NCBI RefSeq assembly: GCF_012516315.1
Contig: NZ_CP051185.1
Location: 4,345,363 to 4,409,362, forward strand
Length of the DNA stretch: 64,000 bases
Origin: Limnospira fusiformis SAG 85.79
GTDB lineage: Bacteria; Cyanobacteriota; Cyanobacteriia; Cyanobacteriales; Microcoleaceae
Direction: 5' to 3'
Shown here: positions 46,116 through 54,684 of the stretch, one piece after another
Layout: every line of letters starts with the position of its first letter
Position numbering within the stretch: the stretch's first letter is position 1
The notes under the pieces: model-generated
The model's database searches: none
Told to the model about the DNA's origin: nothing
What the model saw: only the letters and a program-made list of their open reading frames with translations
Translations under genes and position numbers: made by a program

Positions 46116-46694
46116 CTATGCCTCCGTTTTAGGAAAGGTGAGCAGTAAATCGCTGTAGTAGTTATATTGTTTTTGGCGATCGCTCAGTTCGGCGGTCAGT
46201 TCGGCGGTCAACGCTGTAAAAGTGTCCAAAATCCGCACGATTTCGGCTTGAATGGCAAGGGGTGGGATCGGGATTTCTAATTTAGCCAAATCGGACTTAT
46301 TGACTGCGGGCACTCCCCCTTCTTTTTTTAGACCTAAAAGCAGATCGCTTTCTGACTGAAGAAAATAGAAAAGATATTTGTTGATGAGTAGAGCTTCATC
46401 TGTTGATCGTAGCTTGTAGCATAACGGCCCCAACCAAAACGGGGTCTTTTGATATCCAACATAGCAAATTCCCCCTTGACCTCGATATGGCGTTGTAACT
46501 GTGTCGCCTTCGCAATTGCTGCTTGCGGTATATCCAGATCTAGTTGTTCCTGCGTTAATGTAATCATAATCTGTCGCGTTATCAAAAATTTCAGTTGGCT
46601 TCTGTCCAGTATTGATCTCAGCAATCTCCCCCAAGGTATTCCACTCCACCGCCGCCCCATCTAACAGCCTCCCCAGGAAATTCCTACCGCTCAT
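46116..46694 (-). CDS. Half-length type I restriction specificity subunit (HsdS)
   Basis: A 192-residue protein with one target-recognition domain (LGEIAEINTGQKPTE to FWLGPLCYKLRS) and one conserved spacer helix region (GGVPAVNKSDLAKLEIPIPPL; EIVRILDTFTALTAEL, DRQKQYNYYSDLLL). Full HsdS has two of each, about 400 residues. Half-size subunits can work as dimers, so it is not necessarily dead. No hsdM or hsdR occurs in the window. Its start overlaps the upstream nuclease gene by 4 bp (ATGA). Confidence 0.82.
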   Translation of the reverse strand: MSGRNFLGRLLDGAAVEWNTLGEIAEINTGQKPTEIFDNATDYDYINAGTTRSGYTASSNCEGDTVTTPYRGQGGICYVGYQKTPFWLGPLCYKLRSTDEALLINKYLFYFLQSESDLLLGLKKEGGVPAVNKSDLAKLEIPIPPLAIQAEIVRILDTFTALTAELTAELSDRQKQYNYYSDLLLTFPKTEA

Positions 46695-47161
46695 CCCACA
46701 CCTCCATCAAACCCCATCAATTCCCGCTCAATCTCTTCAATACTCGGCAATTGAGTTTGTAACGGAACAGGCAAAGATTCCAATAACTTATATTCCGCAA
46801 TACCCATAGGCTGGCTTTTATCTCCCAAAGCATACTCAGCCACCACCTTGTCTTTGCTTTTGCACAACAACAAACCGATCGTAACCCCATCCTCTTTAGC
46901 CTTCATTTGCCTATCCACCGCCGTCATATAAAACCCCAACTGCCCCAAATGCTCAGGCTTAAACTTGTCCGCTTTCAGTTCAATCACAACATAGCAGTGC
47001 AATTTCAGATGATAAAACAACAGATCAATAAAAAACTCCTCCTCACCCACTTGCAGCAACACCTGACGACCCACAAAAGCAAATCCTGCACCCAACTCCA
47101 ACAAAAATTGTGTAACGTGCTTAACTAATGCCCTTTCTATTTCACGCTCCTGAGCCTCCAC
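46691..47161 (-). CDS. YhcG/DUF1016-type PD-(D/E)XK nuclease, C-terminal half only
   Basis: 156 residues corresponding to the nuclease half of YhcG-like proteins: EREIERALVKHVTQFLLELG, GAGFAFVGRQVLLQVG, the PD-(D/E)XK core FIDLLFYHLKL then YVVIELKADKF, and IGLLLCKSKDKVVAEYAL. The N-terminal DUF1016 domain is missing. The frame remains open upstream without a start for about 35 codons that do not look like YhcG (YVSTQAKLIVYFEPKFIRI), so this is probably a fusion by deletion. The start is a GTG. Such nucleases often sit beside hsdS, as here. Confidence 0.78.
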   Translation of the reverse strand: MEAQEREIERALVKHVTQFLLELGAGFAFVGRQVLLQVGEEEFFIDLLFYHLKLHCYVVIELKADKFKPEHLGQLGFYMTAVDRQMKAKEDGVTIGLLLCKSKDKVVAEYALGDKSQPMGIAEYKLLESLPVPLQTQLPSIEEIERELMGFDGGVG

Positions 47162-47271
47162 GGTTTTACAAGATATTGATTCAAGGGGAAATATCCTAAT
47201 AAACTTTGGCTCAAAATATACAATTAATTTTGCCTGAGTACTTACATATTCAAGTAAGTGACGGGACTAAT

Positions 47272-48438
47272 CTAACCAAAAAGCTTAGTAACCCCCAAGA
47301 AAAATCCAGGAATCACAAAAAATACCCCGATAATGTAAACAAAGGCTAAATATTTTCTCTCACTTGCCATAGAAGCAAATGTTACTGCCAGAAAAATCGG
47401 TATCCTGTACATGAAGGAAATACAAAAAATAATCAGAACACCAAAGAAGTTAAAAAGAAAATGAACCATGGCAATTTGTAAAGCATAGACTTCGGTATCT
47501 CCCGAAATTGCGGTCGCAGCAAGTATAGCAGTCACAGTCGTGCCAATATTAGCCCCCAGGGTAAAGGGATAAACTTGCTGTAAGGTCATCACACCAGCGG
47601 CGGCTAAAGGAACAATTAAACAGGTTGTTGTTGTGGAAGACTGAACCAAAATCGTCATGAACATCCCGGCAGCAATGCCAGCAATGGGACCTCTCCCCAC
47701 TGCTATTTCGAAAATATCTTTGGCACGACCCACCAGTACAACTTTGAGGAGCTTACTAATAAAATAGATCGCTGATATAATGACAATAACCCCTACAAAG
47801 ATCAGGAAAAGTCCATCAAAAGGTTCAGGGAAATTGCTGGCTATGCCTCTGAAAAAACCGACCACCGGGCTTGTTGCCGCCCTGACAAAGTTGTAATCTC
47901 CGATGCTTAGGGAATAATCGCCAATAAAAAACCGTGCAAGATAGCCCGCCGCAGTTTGGAGGGGATGAAAGAGAATTTCAAGGGGGAGAAAAATAATCAC
48001 ACAGAAGATGTTGAACATATCAAGGATAGTGGCGGCCCCCAGCGCTCGCTTAAAAGCCTCTTTATCCCCCATACTGGCTAGACTCACGAGGGTGCTAGTG
48101 AGACTGGTTCCGACATTGGCTCCCATGATGATCGGTACGGCAGTTGCCACGGGTAAGCCTCCCCCTACCAAACCAACCGTAATTGAGGTAACAGCACTGG
48201 AAGACTGAGTTAGCGCTGAGGCAAGCGTCCCAACGATCAGTCCTAGGAAAGGATTGGTGGCAAAGGCAAAGATTTCTTCGGCTTGGTCGGCGGTAGCTGT
48301 CCTAAAGCCTCGGCTCACCAGTTCAACTGCCACAATAATGATATAAACCAGCACTAACACGGCAATCCATTGGGGCAGTTTGTTGCCTTGAGTTGTCCGT
48401 CGATTTTTTTCTGGAACTTGCTCTTGAATATTACTCAT
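47272..48438 (-). CDS. Na+/phosphate cotransporter family protein
   Basis: A 388-residue integral membrane protein of the NptA/PNaS family with about eight to ten helices. The family's inverted repeat motif appears twice: QSSSAVTSITVGLVGGG near 79 and QSSTTTTCLIVPLAAAGVM near 267. GANVGTSLTSTLV and GANIGTTVTAILA follow them. Likely imports phosphate with sodium; regulation not visible. It is complete, though mobile elements begin about 160 bp upstream. Confidence 0.88.
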   Translation of the reverse strand: MSNIQEQVPEKNRRTTQGNKLPQWIAVLVLVYIIIVAVELVSRGFRTATADQAEEIFAFATNPFLGLIVGTLASALTQSSSAVTSITVGLVGGGLPVATAVPIIMGANVGTSLTSTLVSLASMGDKEAFKRALGAATILDMFNIFCVIIFLPLEILFHPLQTAAGYLARFFIGDYSLSIGDYNFVRAATSPVVGFFRGIASNFPEPFDGLFLIFVGVIVIISAIYFISKLLKVVLVGRAKDIFEIAVGRGPIAGIAAGMFMTILVQSSTTTTCLIVPLAAAGVMTLQQVYPFTLGANIGTTVTAILAATAISGDTEVYALQIAMVHFLFNFFGVLIIFCISFMYRIPIFLAVTFASMASERKYLAFVYIIGVFFVIPGFFLGVTKLFG

Positions 48439-48596
48439 AGCTAATATGTGAATAGATTTTATCTCTCATGAAGAAATTAGTCTTTACCTTGAATGCTGCC
48501 ATAAAAATTCTGATCACTGGTTAATAAAAAACTTAATTTTTGATTAAATTCTGGTTATTTCTTTTATTTGCCGTAGTTCATTAGTCAAACGGATGA

Positions 48597-49688
48597 TATC
48601 AAGTTCGCTTAATCGGTTATAATATCAGTGACCAATGCCAAACTTGCGTTATGCCCAGACGAATTAGTATAGCTCCCCACTTAAGTACCGAAGAACTTGG
48701 CCGGGCTGATCACCAAGCCCAAGAGGGCTTGGAAAGTCGCCAATATCAAATTATTTGGTTGTTGGCTAAGGGGAAGACCACGGAGGAAGTCCAAGAAATT
48801 ACGGGCTACAGTCGCATCTGGATTTATGAATTGGTAAAGAGATACAACCAATTGGGATTAAAAGGGCTGGGTGCGCGCCGAAAAGGAAATCCCGGACATC
48901 CACCGTTAATTGATGATGTGACTCAAGCTCAGTTATGGCAAGCCCTGCAAGGAACAGCGCCGGATGGGGGACTGTGGAACGGTCGCCAGGTGGCAGACTG
49001 GTTGACAGGAGTAACTGGACGAAAAATTAGCCGACAAAGGGGATGGGAGATTCTGCGACAAATGACATTTCGGCTTCGTGTACCGAGACCGGCTCACACC
49101 GAAAGTGACGAAGACGAGCAGCAAGCCTGGAAAAAAAAACTGGTAACGGAGTTAGAGGGACTTCGCCGGAGATACCCTGATGCACAGGTGCAATTGTGGA
49201 GCGAAGATGAACACCGTCTGGGACTCAAACCGGTGATGCGACGTATTTATGTAGCGGAAGATTGTCAACCACTCGCCCATATTAATTGGAAATTCGAGTG
49301 GTTATGGCTATATGGTTTTGTGAGACCGGAAACGGGAGAGACTTATTGGTGGATTATACCTTACGTCAATACAACTCTATTTAGTCGAGTGTTACAGGAG
49401 TTTGCTGCCGAATTTAAATTAGGTCCAAATCAACACATTATGTTAGTGGTTGATCAAGCCGGATGGCATATCAGTAAGAATCTGAAAGTACCCGAAGGAC
49501 TGCATTTAATGTTTCTACCGTCCCATTCCCCGGAACTACAACCAGCAGAAAGACTGTGGCCTCTGGTAGATGAACCCATTGCCAATCGTTCATTTGAGAA
49601 TCTTGATCAGCTAGAGGAACTCTTGTGTGCTCGCTGCCGAAGTTTGTGGAAACAGCGCGAATTAATTCGAGGCTTGACCAGTTTTCAT
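48597..49688 (+). mobile_element. IS630-type element, copy 1 of a head-to-tail pair
   Basis: The left end ATCAAGTTCGCTTAATCGG sits in a TA target context and matches, inverted, the right-end sequence near 50800-50829 (AATTGATTATCCGGACTTGAT). Copy 2 starts 1091 bp later. Copy 1 lacks its own right end: at TTTTCAT it runs straight into the left end of copy 2. Confidence 0.85.
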
Positions 49689-49703
49689 ATCAAGTTCGCT
49701 TAA
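48651..49703 (+). CDS. IS630 family transposase, copy 1
   Basis: A 350-residue DDE transposase. N-terminal helix-turn-helix (IIWLLAKGKTTEEVQEITGYS) and winged segment. The catalytic domain has SEDEHRLGLKP, VVDQAGWHIS and PSHSPELQPAERLWP, i.e. the D-D-E residues. The frame is intact; the A9 run at 49131 is in the reading register. The C-terminus is unusual: after LTSFH it reads IKFA because the next IS copy starts there, whereas the native end would continue into WWPQTET. Probably active, or nearly so. Confidence 0.88.
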   Translation: MPRRISIAPHLSTEELGRADHQAQEGLESRQYQIIWLLAKGKTTEEVQEITGYSRIWIYELVKRYNQLGLKGLGARRKGNPGHPPLIDDVTQAQLWQALQGTAPDGGLWNGRQVADWLTGVTGRKISRQRGWEILRQMTFRLRVPRPAHTESDEDEQQAWKKKLVTELEGLRRRYPDAQVQLWSEDEHRLGLKPVMRRIYVAEDCQPLAHINWKFEWLWLYGFVRPETGETYWWIIPYVNTTLFSRVLQEFAAEFKLGPNQHIMLVVDQAGWHISKNLKVPEGLHLMFLPSHSPELQPAERLWPLVDEPIANRSFENLDQLEELLCARCRSLWKQRELIRGLTSFHIKFA

Positions 49704-50829
49704 TCGGTTATAATATCAGTGACCAATGCCAAACTTGCGTTATGCCCAGACGAATTAGTATAGCTCCCCACTTAAGTACCGAAGAACTTGGCCGGGCTGA
49801 TCACCAAGCCCAAGAGGGCTTGGAAAGTCGCCAATATCAAATTATTTGGTTGTTGGCTAAGGGGAAGACCACGGAGGAAGTCCAAGAAATTACGGGCTAC
49901 AGTCGCATCTGGATTTATGAATTGGTAAAGAGATACAACCAATTGGGATTAAAAGGGCTGGGTGCGCGCCGAAAAGGAAATCCCGGACATCCACCGTTAA
50001 TTGATGATGTGACTCAAGCTCAGTTATGGCAAGCCCTGCAAGGAACATCGCCGGATGGGGGACTGTGGAACGGTCGCCAGGTGGCAGACTGGTTGACAGG
50101 AGTAACTGGACGAAAAATTAGCCGACAAAGGGGATGGGAGATTCTGCGACAAATGACATTTCGGCTTCGTGTACCGAGACCGGCTCACACCGAAAGTGAC
50201 GAAGACGAGCAGCAAGCCTGGAAAAAAAACTGGTAACGGAGTTAGAGGGACTTCGCCGGAGATACCCTGATGCACAGGTGCAATTGTGGAGCGAAGATGA
50301 ACACCGTCTGGGACTCAAACCGGTGATGCGACGTATTTATGTAGCGGAAGATTGTCAACCACTCGCCCATATTAATTGGAAATTCGAGTGGTTATGGCTA
50401 TATGGTTTTGTGAGACCGGAAACGGGAGAGACTTATTGGTGGATTATACCTTACGTCAATACAACTCTATTTAGTCGAGTGTTACAGGAGTTTGCTGCCG
50501 AATTTAAATTAGGTCCAAATCAACACATTATGTTAGTGGTTGATCAAGCCGGATGGCATATCAGTAAGAATCTGAAAGTACCCGAAGGACTGCATTTAAT
50601 GTTTCTACCGTCCCATTCCCCGGAACTACAACCAGCAGAAAGACTGTGGCTTCTGGTAGATGAACCCATTGCCAATCGTTCATTTGAGAATCTTGATCAG
50701 CTAGAGGAACTCTTGTGTGCTCGCTGCCGAAGTTTGTGGAAACAGCGCTAATTAATTCGAGGCTTGACCAGTTTTCATTGGTGGCCTCAAACCGAGACTT
50801 TACTATAATTGATTATCCGGACTTGATAT
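49688..50829 (+). mobile_element. IS630-type element, copy 2
   Basis: Second head-to-tail copy with both ends. It carries an inactive transposase gene. Right end at 50776-50829 followed by a second, tandem right-end unit. Confidence 0.83.
49742..50751 (+). pseudogene. IS630 transposase, copy 2, frameshifted and truncated
   Basis: Nearly identical to copy 1, but the A9 run is A8 (50222-50229). The frame breaks after AWKK into NW-stop (50236), and the second part is open again from 50278. A further change, GAA to TAA (CAGCGCTAA near 50748), stops the protein early, at KQR. A one-base slippage in an A run is also a known way for IS elements to set a programmed frameshift, but the later nonsense change argues for decay. 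Confidence 0.88.
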
Positions 50830-50883
50830 CATTGGTGGCCTCAAACCGAGACTTTACTATAATTGATTATCCGGACTTGATAT
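50776..50883. repeat. 54-bp direct repeat of the IS630 right end
   Basis: Two tandem 54-bp units (50776-50829 and 50830-50883), each starting CATTGGTGGCC and ending GGACTTGATAT. Each is a copy of the IS630 right end. The second is probably the original end left when a copy was inserted or recombined inside the element. Confidence 0.9.
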
Positions 50884-51483
50884 GACCGGGAATTTGTGGG
50901 GCGAGATTGGCTCTCGTATCTTCTCATCGACCCCGAGGTTCCTTTCCGCCTACGCATCCGCCACAGCGAGCTGATTAGTCCTAAGTTAGGAGGAACTCGG
51001 CGTAGCGGCGAACGAATATTTGATTCTCTGCGACCCGGAGAATTTCGCCAGCTTTCGGGTCGCCGTTGGGTTTGGGGACGGCAGGTTTACGTCATTGGCT
51101 CTCGTCTGGCTGATTCGGGGGAGTTGTTGATTCTCATCACTAACGCTTGCCCCGAAACGGCCCTCCCCGACTATGCTCGGCGTTGGGGTATTGAAAACCT
51201 CTTCGGAGCCTTGAAGACTCGGGGCTTCTGTCTCGAATCGACTCACTTTAAGGACCCTGAGCGCTTGAGCCGTTTATTGGCTTTGCTTAGCCTGGCTTTT
51301 ACTTGGGCTATGAAGGTGGGTTTGTGGATTCACCAAGGTTCACCCATTCCTTTGAAGGCTCACGGACGACGCTCCCAGAGTCTTTTCCGCACTGGCTTCG
51401 ATTTTCTACGCCGCACTTTCTCTAATCTGCCTTTGTTTTCAGGGCGGTTTCACCAGGCTCTACAACTTTTGTCCTGTACTTAG
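50884..51483 (+). pseudogene. IS4-type transposase, 5' truncated by the IS630 insertion
   Basis: The frame starts at once after the IS630 end with DREFVGRDWLSYL, the second Asp block of IS4 transposases. It continues through LILITNACPETALPDYARR to the signature YARRWGIENLFGALK (Y-2-R-3-E-6-K), where Glu is the third catalytic residue. About 190 C-terminal residues survive of perhaps 350-400; the first catalytic Asp is missing. A GTG at 50896 could start a fragment. Confidence 0.88.
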
Positions 51484-51983
51484 CAGACATAGAACGGTTA
51501 GACTTAGTAATGGGAAAGAAAGGCATGAATCTTGGTTATTCCAAACTAAAGATGGATTCCAACTATGGAAACATAACTGGACTCCAATTGTTAGACACAC
51601 CCCAATACGCCCCGATGCAACACCCTACGACGGAAACTGGACTTACTGGGCAACCAGAAAAGGACAAGCAATCGACACGCCTAACAGGGTAGCAAAACTA
51701 CTCAAAAAGCAAAAAGGCAAGTGTAAATGGTGTGGATTGTATGTCGCACCAACAGATATAGTTGAAGTAGACCACATTGTACCTCGAAGCCAAGGCGGAA
51801 AGGATGAATACAAAAACCTTCAACTACTACACCGCCACACCCGCGATGATAAAACGGCACTTGACAATGCCAGAGCTGTATCCTTAACAATGGAGCAGTC
51901 AGACTAGGAGCCGTATGATGGGAAACTATCAAGTACGGTTTTGAAAGGGAGGGAGAGATGGCGACATCTCTCTCGACCCCTAC
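51484..51983 (+). mobile_element. Group II intron 3' fragment (ORF tail, domains V and VI)
   Basis: Contains the end of an intron-encoded protein (next entry), then domain V at 51908-51942 (GAGCCGTATGATGGGAAAC, TATCAAGTACGGTTT: catalytic AGC triad and GAAA loop). A domain VI-like hairpin follows (GAGAGATG GCGA CATCTCTC, bulged A near TCGAC). The 3' splice site is probably ...CCCCTAC at 51983. The 5' part and domains I-III are absent, so it cannot splice alone. Confidence 0.85.
51488..51907 (+). pseudogene. Group II intron maturase C-terminal part with HNH domain
   Basis: Read in one frame: SWLFQTKDGFQLWKHNW, PIVRHTPIRPDATPYDGNW, KLLKKQKGKCKWCG, then an HNH endonuclease core VEVDHIVPRSQGGKDEYKNLQ-LLHRHTRDDKTA and stop. 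This is the maturase X/D-En part of a group II intron reverse transcriptase. The RT domain is missing. The HNH residues (Cys pair, HI, N, H) look intact. Confidence 0.85.
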
Positions 51984-52261
51984 TCACCTGTGGGATGTAT
52001 GACGCATCAGGAGAATGGGCTTATCGGGTGGGAATGCCTGCGAAAAGTGGCGTAGGCGGCGGTATTTTAGCCGTGGTACCAGGAAAGTTGGGGATTGGTA
52101 TATTTTCGCCGCCTTTGGATCCTAAAGGTAATAGCATTCGAGGCGTTAAGGTGTGTGAAGACCTATCACAGGATTTTGGTTTACACCTGTTTAATGTAGC
52201 TAAAAGCGATCGCAATTTAGAAGAGTGGATTGCTGGTGGTGATGGTCTACATGACTTCTAA
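51984..52261 (+). pseudogene. Glutaminase 3' exon fragment downstream of the group II intron
   Basis: Directly after the intron the frame reads [56 protein letters not shown] and [13 protein letters not shown]. This is the C-terminal third of a beta-lactamase-fold glutaminase (GlsA family) including the SGVGGGI block. The 5' part is absent; upstream lies the intron fragment, then IS4 and IS630 DNA. The gene was therefore split by the intron and then lost its front. Confidence 0.88.
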
Positions 52262-52350
52262 CAAGTCTCCACTATCCACAGTGGCAGATGTTAGCCTAAC
52301 ATCCAGGTTAACCTAAGTCTTTTGTCTAAAATTTCTGGCACCAGCAGCTA

Positions 52351-53307
52351 TAGCACAAGACAGAACACTTAGGACGTATAATGGAGAGGACGAGATGACT
52401 AAGAAGACCAAAAATGCCAGCCCCCTATAGTTACGACCTCAGACAAAAAGTTATTGATGCCATTGAACTAGACGGTATGCCCAAAACATAAGCCAGTCAA
52501 GTTTTCCATGTCAGCAGGAACACCATTAATCTCTGGCTGCAAAGAAAAGCACAGACCGGAGACTTCCTCCCTAAACCTCATCACCGACCTGGCAATAACC
52601 ACAAAATTACCGACTGGCAGAAATTCAAGGCTTTTGCCCAAGAGCATGGCGACAAAACAGCAGCTCAAATGGCTGAACTTTGGGATGACGACATCTCTCC
52701 TCGCACCATATCCAGAGCCTTGAAGAAAATTGGCTTCACCAGAAAAAAAACTTACGGCTACCAAGAACGTTGGAAGCAACAGCGAGAGGAGCTTATGGCT
52801 CAGATTGAACAGATGGAGCCGGAAGAAGTGGTCTACCTCGATGAAGCCGGCATGAATAGTCAGGACTCGGATTACCCTTATGGTTACTGCGAGGAAGGAA
52901 AACGCTTCCATGCACTCAAATCAGGGAAGAGGCAGGGCAGGGTAAGTATGATAGCCGCATGGTGTCATCAACAACTCTTAGCTCCCTTTAGCTTTGAGGG
53001 TTGTTGTAATCGGACAGTGTTTGAGTTGTGGTTGGAGTTCATCTTAATTCCAACATTGAAGCCAGGTCAGACTCTAGTATTGGACAATGCAACGTTTCAT
53101 AAAGGGGGGCGGATTGCTGAACTGGTGGAGGCAGCTCAATGCCGTTTACTCTATCTACCACCTTATTCGCCAGACCTCAACAAGATAGAGAAATGTTGGT
53201 CGTGGCTGAAAGCCCGTATTCGCCACTGCATTGAGCAGTTTGATTCTCTCCATGATGCCATGGATTCCGTTCTCAAAGCTGCGTCCTAACCACCTTGACT
53301 AATGCTA
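52351..53307 (+). mobile_element. Second IS630-type element, copy A
   Basis: About 957 bp between TA sites. Imperfect 28-bp terminal inverted repeats: left TAGCACAAGACAGAACACTT-AGGACG, right (inverted) TAGCATTAGTCAAGGTGGTT-AGGACG. Unrelated in sequence to the 48.6-kb elements. It lies in inverted orientation to copy B. Confidence 0.85.
52414..53289 (+). pseudogene. IS630-type transposase A with a nonsense codon
   Basis: 291-codon gene. MPAPYSYDLRQKVIDAIEL opens it, then TAA replaces GAA at codon 26 (52489-52491). After it the frame is open to the natural end: helix-turn-helix VSRNTINLWLQRK, catalytic blocks VYLDEAGMNSQ, LVLDNATFHKG, LPPYSPDLNKIEKCW. A restart at 52669 or elsewhere could give a truncated protein lacking the DNA-binding part. 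Confidence 0.9.
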
Positions 53308-53397
53308 TATATCCCCGCCCGCACTTTAGTCGGGGCTTTAATACTGTAGGGGAAAACAATTTTTTGATCCCCAGAAACTATCTGATTTAAACTGGCT

Positions 53398-53726
53398 ATT
53401 AACCTCGATCAAAACTCACCTTTTCGTCGATTTCGTCTCAGAAAAACCCTACTGATTCCCTTTCTTTTGCCAATTGTGGGAGGGGTTGGTTTGGTAGGAT
53501 GGATTGGTTATAGCAGTGGACAACAAGCTGTGAATAATGTAGCTACCCAATTACGCAGTGAACTGACCAATCGGATTACCGAAAAGTTATCCTCCTATAC
53601 GGAGATTCCCAAAACTATTAATCGTTTCAATACTAATGATTTTGCCCATGGTTATCTAAATGTCAGTAACACCTTTGGGGAACACAAATTCTGGCAGAAG
53701 ATGCAGATTTATCCTAGTTTTAGTTA
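53398..53726 (+). pseudogene. 5' part of a membrane sensor (dCache) gene, split by IS copy B
   Basis: Reads FRRFRLRKTLLIPFLLPIVG, one transmembrane helix, then GWIGYSSGQQAVNNVATQLR and the start of an extracytoplasmic dCache domain (YGY-like LNVSNTFGEHKFW, MQIYPSFSY). It stops where IS copy B begins. No good start is visible: the frame opens with CTG/ATT codons at about 53383-53398, just after the other IS. The continuation is at 54685 onward. Confidence 0.8.
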
Positions 53727-54684
53727 TAGCATTAGTCAAGGTGGTTAGGACGTAACTTTGAGAACGGAATCCATGGCATCATGGAGAGAATCAAACTGCT
53801 CACGTGCAGTGGCGAATACGGGCTTTCAGCCACGACCAACATTTCTCTATCTTGTTGAGGTCTGGCGAATAAGGCGGAAGATAGAGTAAACGGCATTGAG
53901 CTGCCTCCACCAGTTCAGCAATCCGTCCCCCTTTATGAAACGTTGCATTGTCCAATACTAGAGTCTGACCTGGCTTCAATGTTGGAATTAAGATGAACTC
54001 CAACCACAACTCAAACACTGTCCGATTACAACAACCCTCAAAGCTAAAGGGAGCTAAGAGTTGTTGATGACACCATGCGGCTATCATACTTACCCTGCCC
54101 TGCCTCTTCCCTGATTTGAGTGCATGGAAGCGTTTTCCTTCCTCGCAGTAACCATAAGGGTAATCCGAGTCCTGACTATTCATGCCGGCTTCATCGAGGT
54201 AGACCACTTCTTCCGGCTCCATCTGTTCAATCTGAGCCATAAGCTCCTCTCGCTGTTGCTTCCAACGTTCTTGGTAGCCGTAAGTTTTTTTTCTGGTGAA
54301 GCCAATTTTCTTCAAGGCTCTGGATATGGTGCGAGGAGAGATGTCGTCATCCCAAAGTTCAGCCATTTGAGCTGCTGTTTTGTCGCCATGCTCTTGGGCA
54401 AAAGCCTTGAATTTCTGCCAGTCGGTAATTTTGTGGTTATTGCCAGGTCGGTGATGAGGTTTAGGGAGGAAGTCTCCGGTCTGTGCTTTTCTTTGCAGCC
54501 AGAGATTAATGGTGTTCCTGCTGACATGGAAAACTTGACTGGCTTCTGTTTTGGGCATACCGTTTAGTTCAATGGCATCAATAACTTTTTGTCTGAGGTC
54601 GTAACTATAGGGGGCTGGCATTTTTGGTCTTCTTAGTCATCTCGTCCTCTCCATTATACGTCCTAAGTGTTCTGTCTTGTGCTA
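53727..54684 (-). mobile_element. Second IS630-type element, copy B, inserted in the sensor gene
   Basis: About 958 bp, inverted relative to copy A and sharing its ends; a TA flanks each side (53725-53726 and 54685-54686). Carries a transposase gene on the minus strand. Confidence 0.87.
53800..54621 (-). CDS. IS630-type transposase B, C-terminus shortened
   Basis: 273 residues, with Glu26 intact where copy A has a stop. The DDE blocks are complete (LDEAGMNSQ, LDNATFHKG, PYSPDLNKIEKCW). Near the end CTGCATTGAG of copy A is CTGCACGTGAG here, so the frame ends RIRHCT instead of continuing 18 residues (IEQFDSLHDAMDSVL...). Loss of that helix may or may not abolish activity. This is the better preserved of the two copies and could supply transposase in trans. 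Confidence 0.87.
   Translation of the reverse strand: MPAPYSYDLRQKVIDAIELNGMPKTEASQVFHVSRNTINLWLQRKAQTGDFLPKPHHRPGNNHKITDWQKFKAFAQEHGDKTAAQMAELWDDDISPRTISRALKKIGFTRKKTYGYQERWKQQREELMAQIEQMEPEEVVYLDEAGMNSQDSDYPYGYCEEGKRFHALKSGKRQGRVSMIAAWCHQQLLAPFSFEGCCNRTVFELWLEFILIPTLKPGQTLVLDNATFHKGGRIAELVEAAQCRLLYLPPYSPDLNKIEKCWSWLKARIRHCT

Noticed and set aside
50222-50229. Programmed -1 frameshift of IS630 copy 2
   Set aside because: Copy 1 makes the full protein with A9 and no shift, and copy 2 also has a later nonsense codon, so decay is simpler.
54124-54567. 147-residue open frame antisense to IS transposase B (and its twin in copy A)
   Set aside because: It appears in both IS copies only because the opposite strand codes for the transposase; composition is that of a shadow frame.
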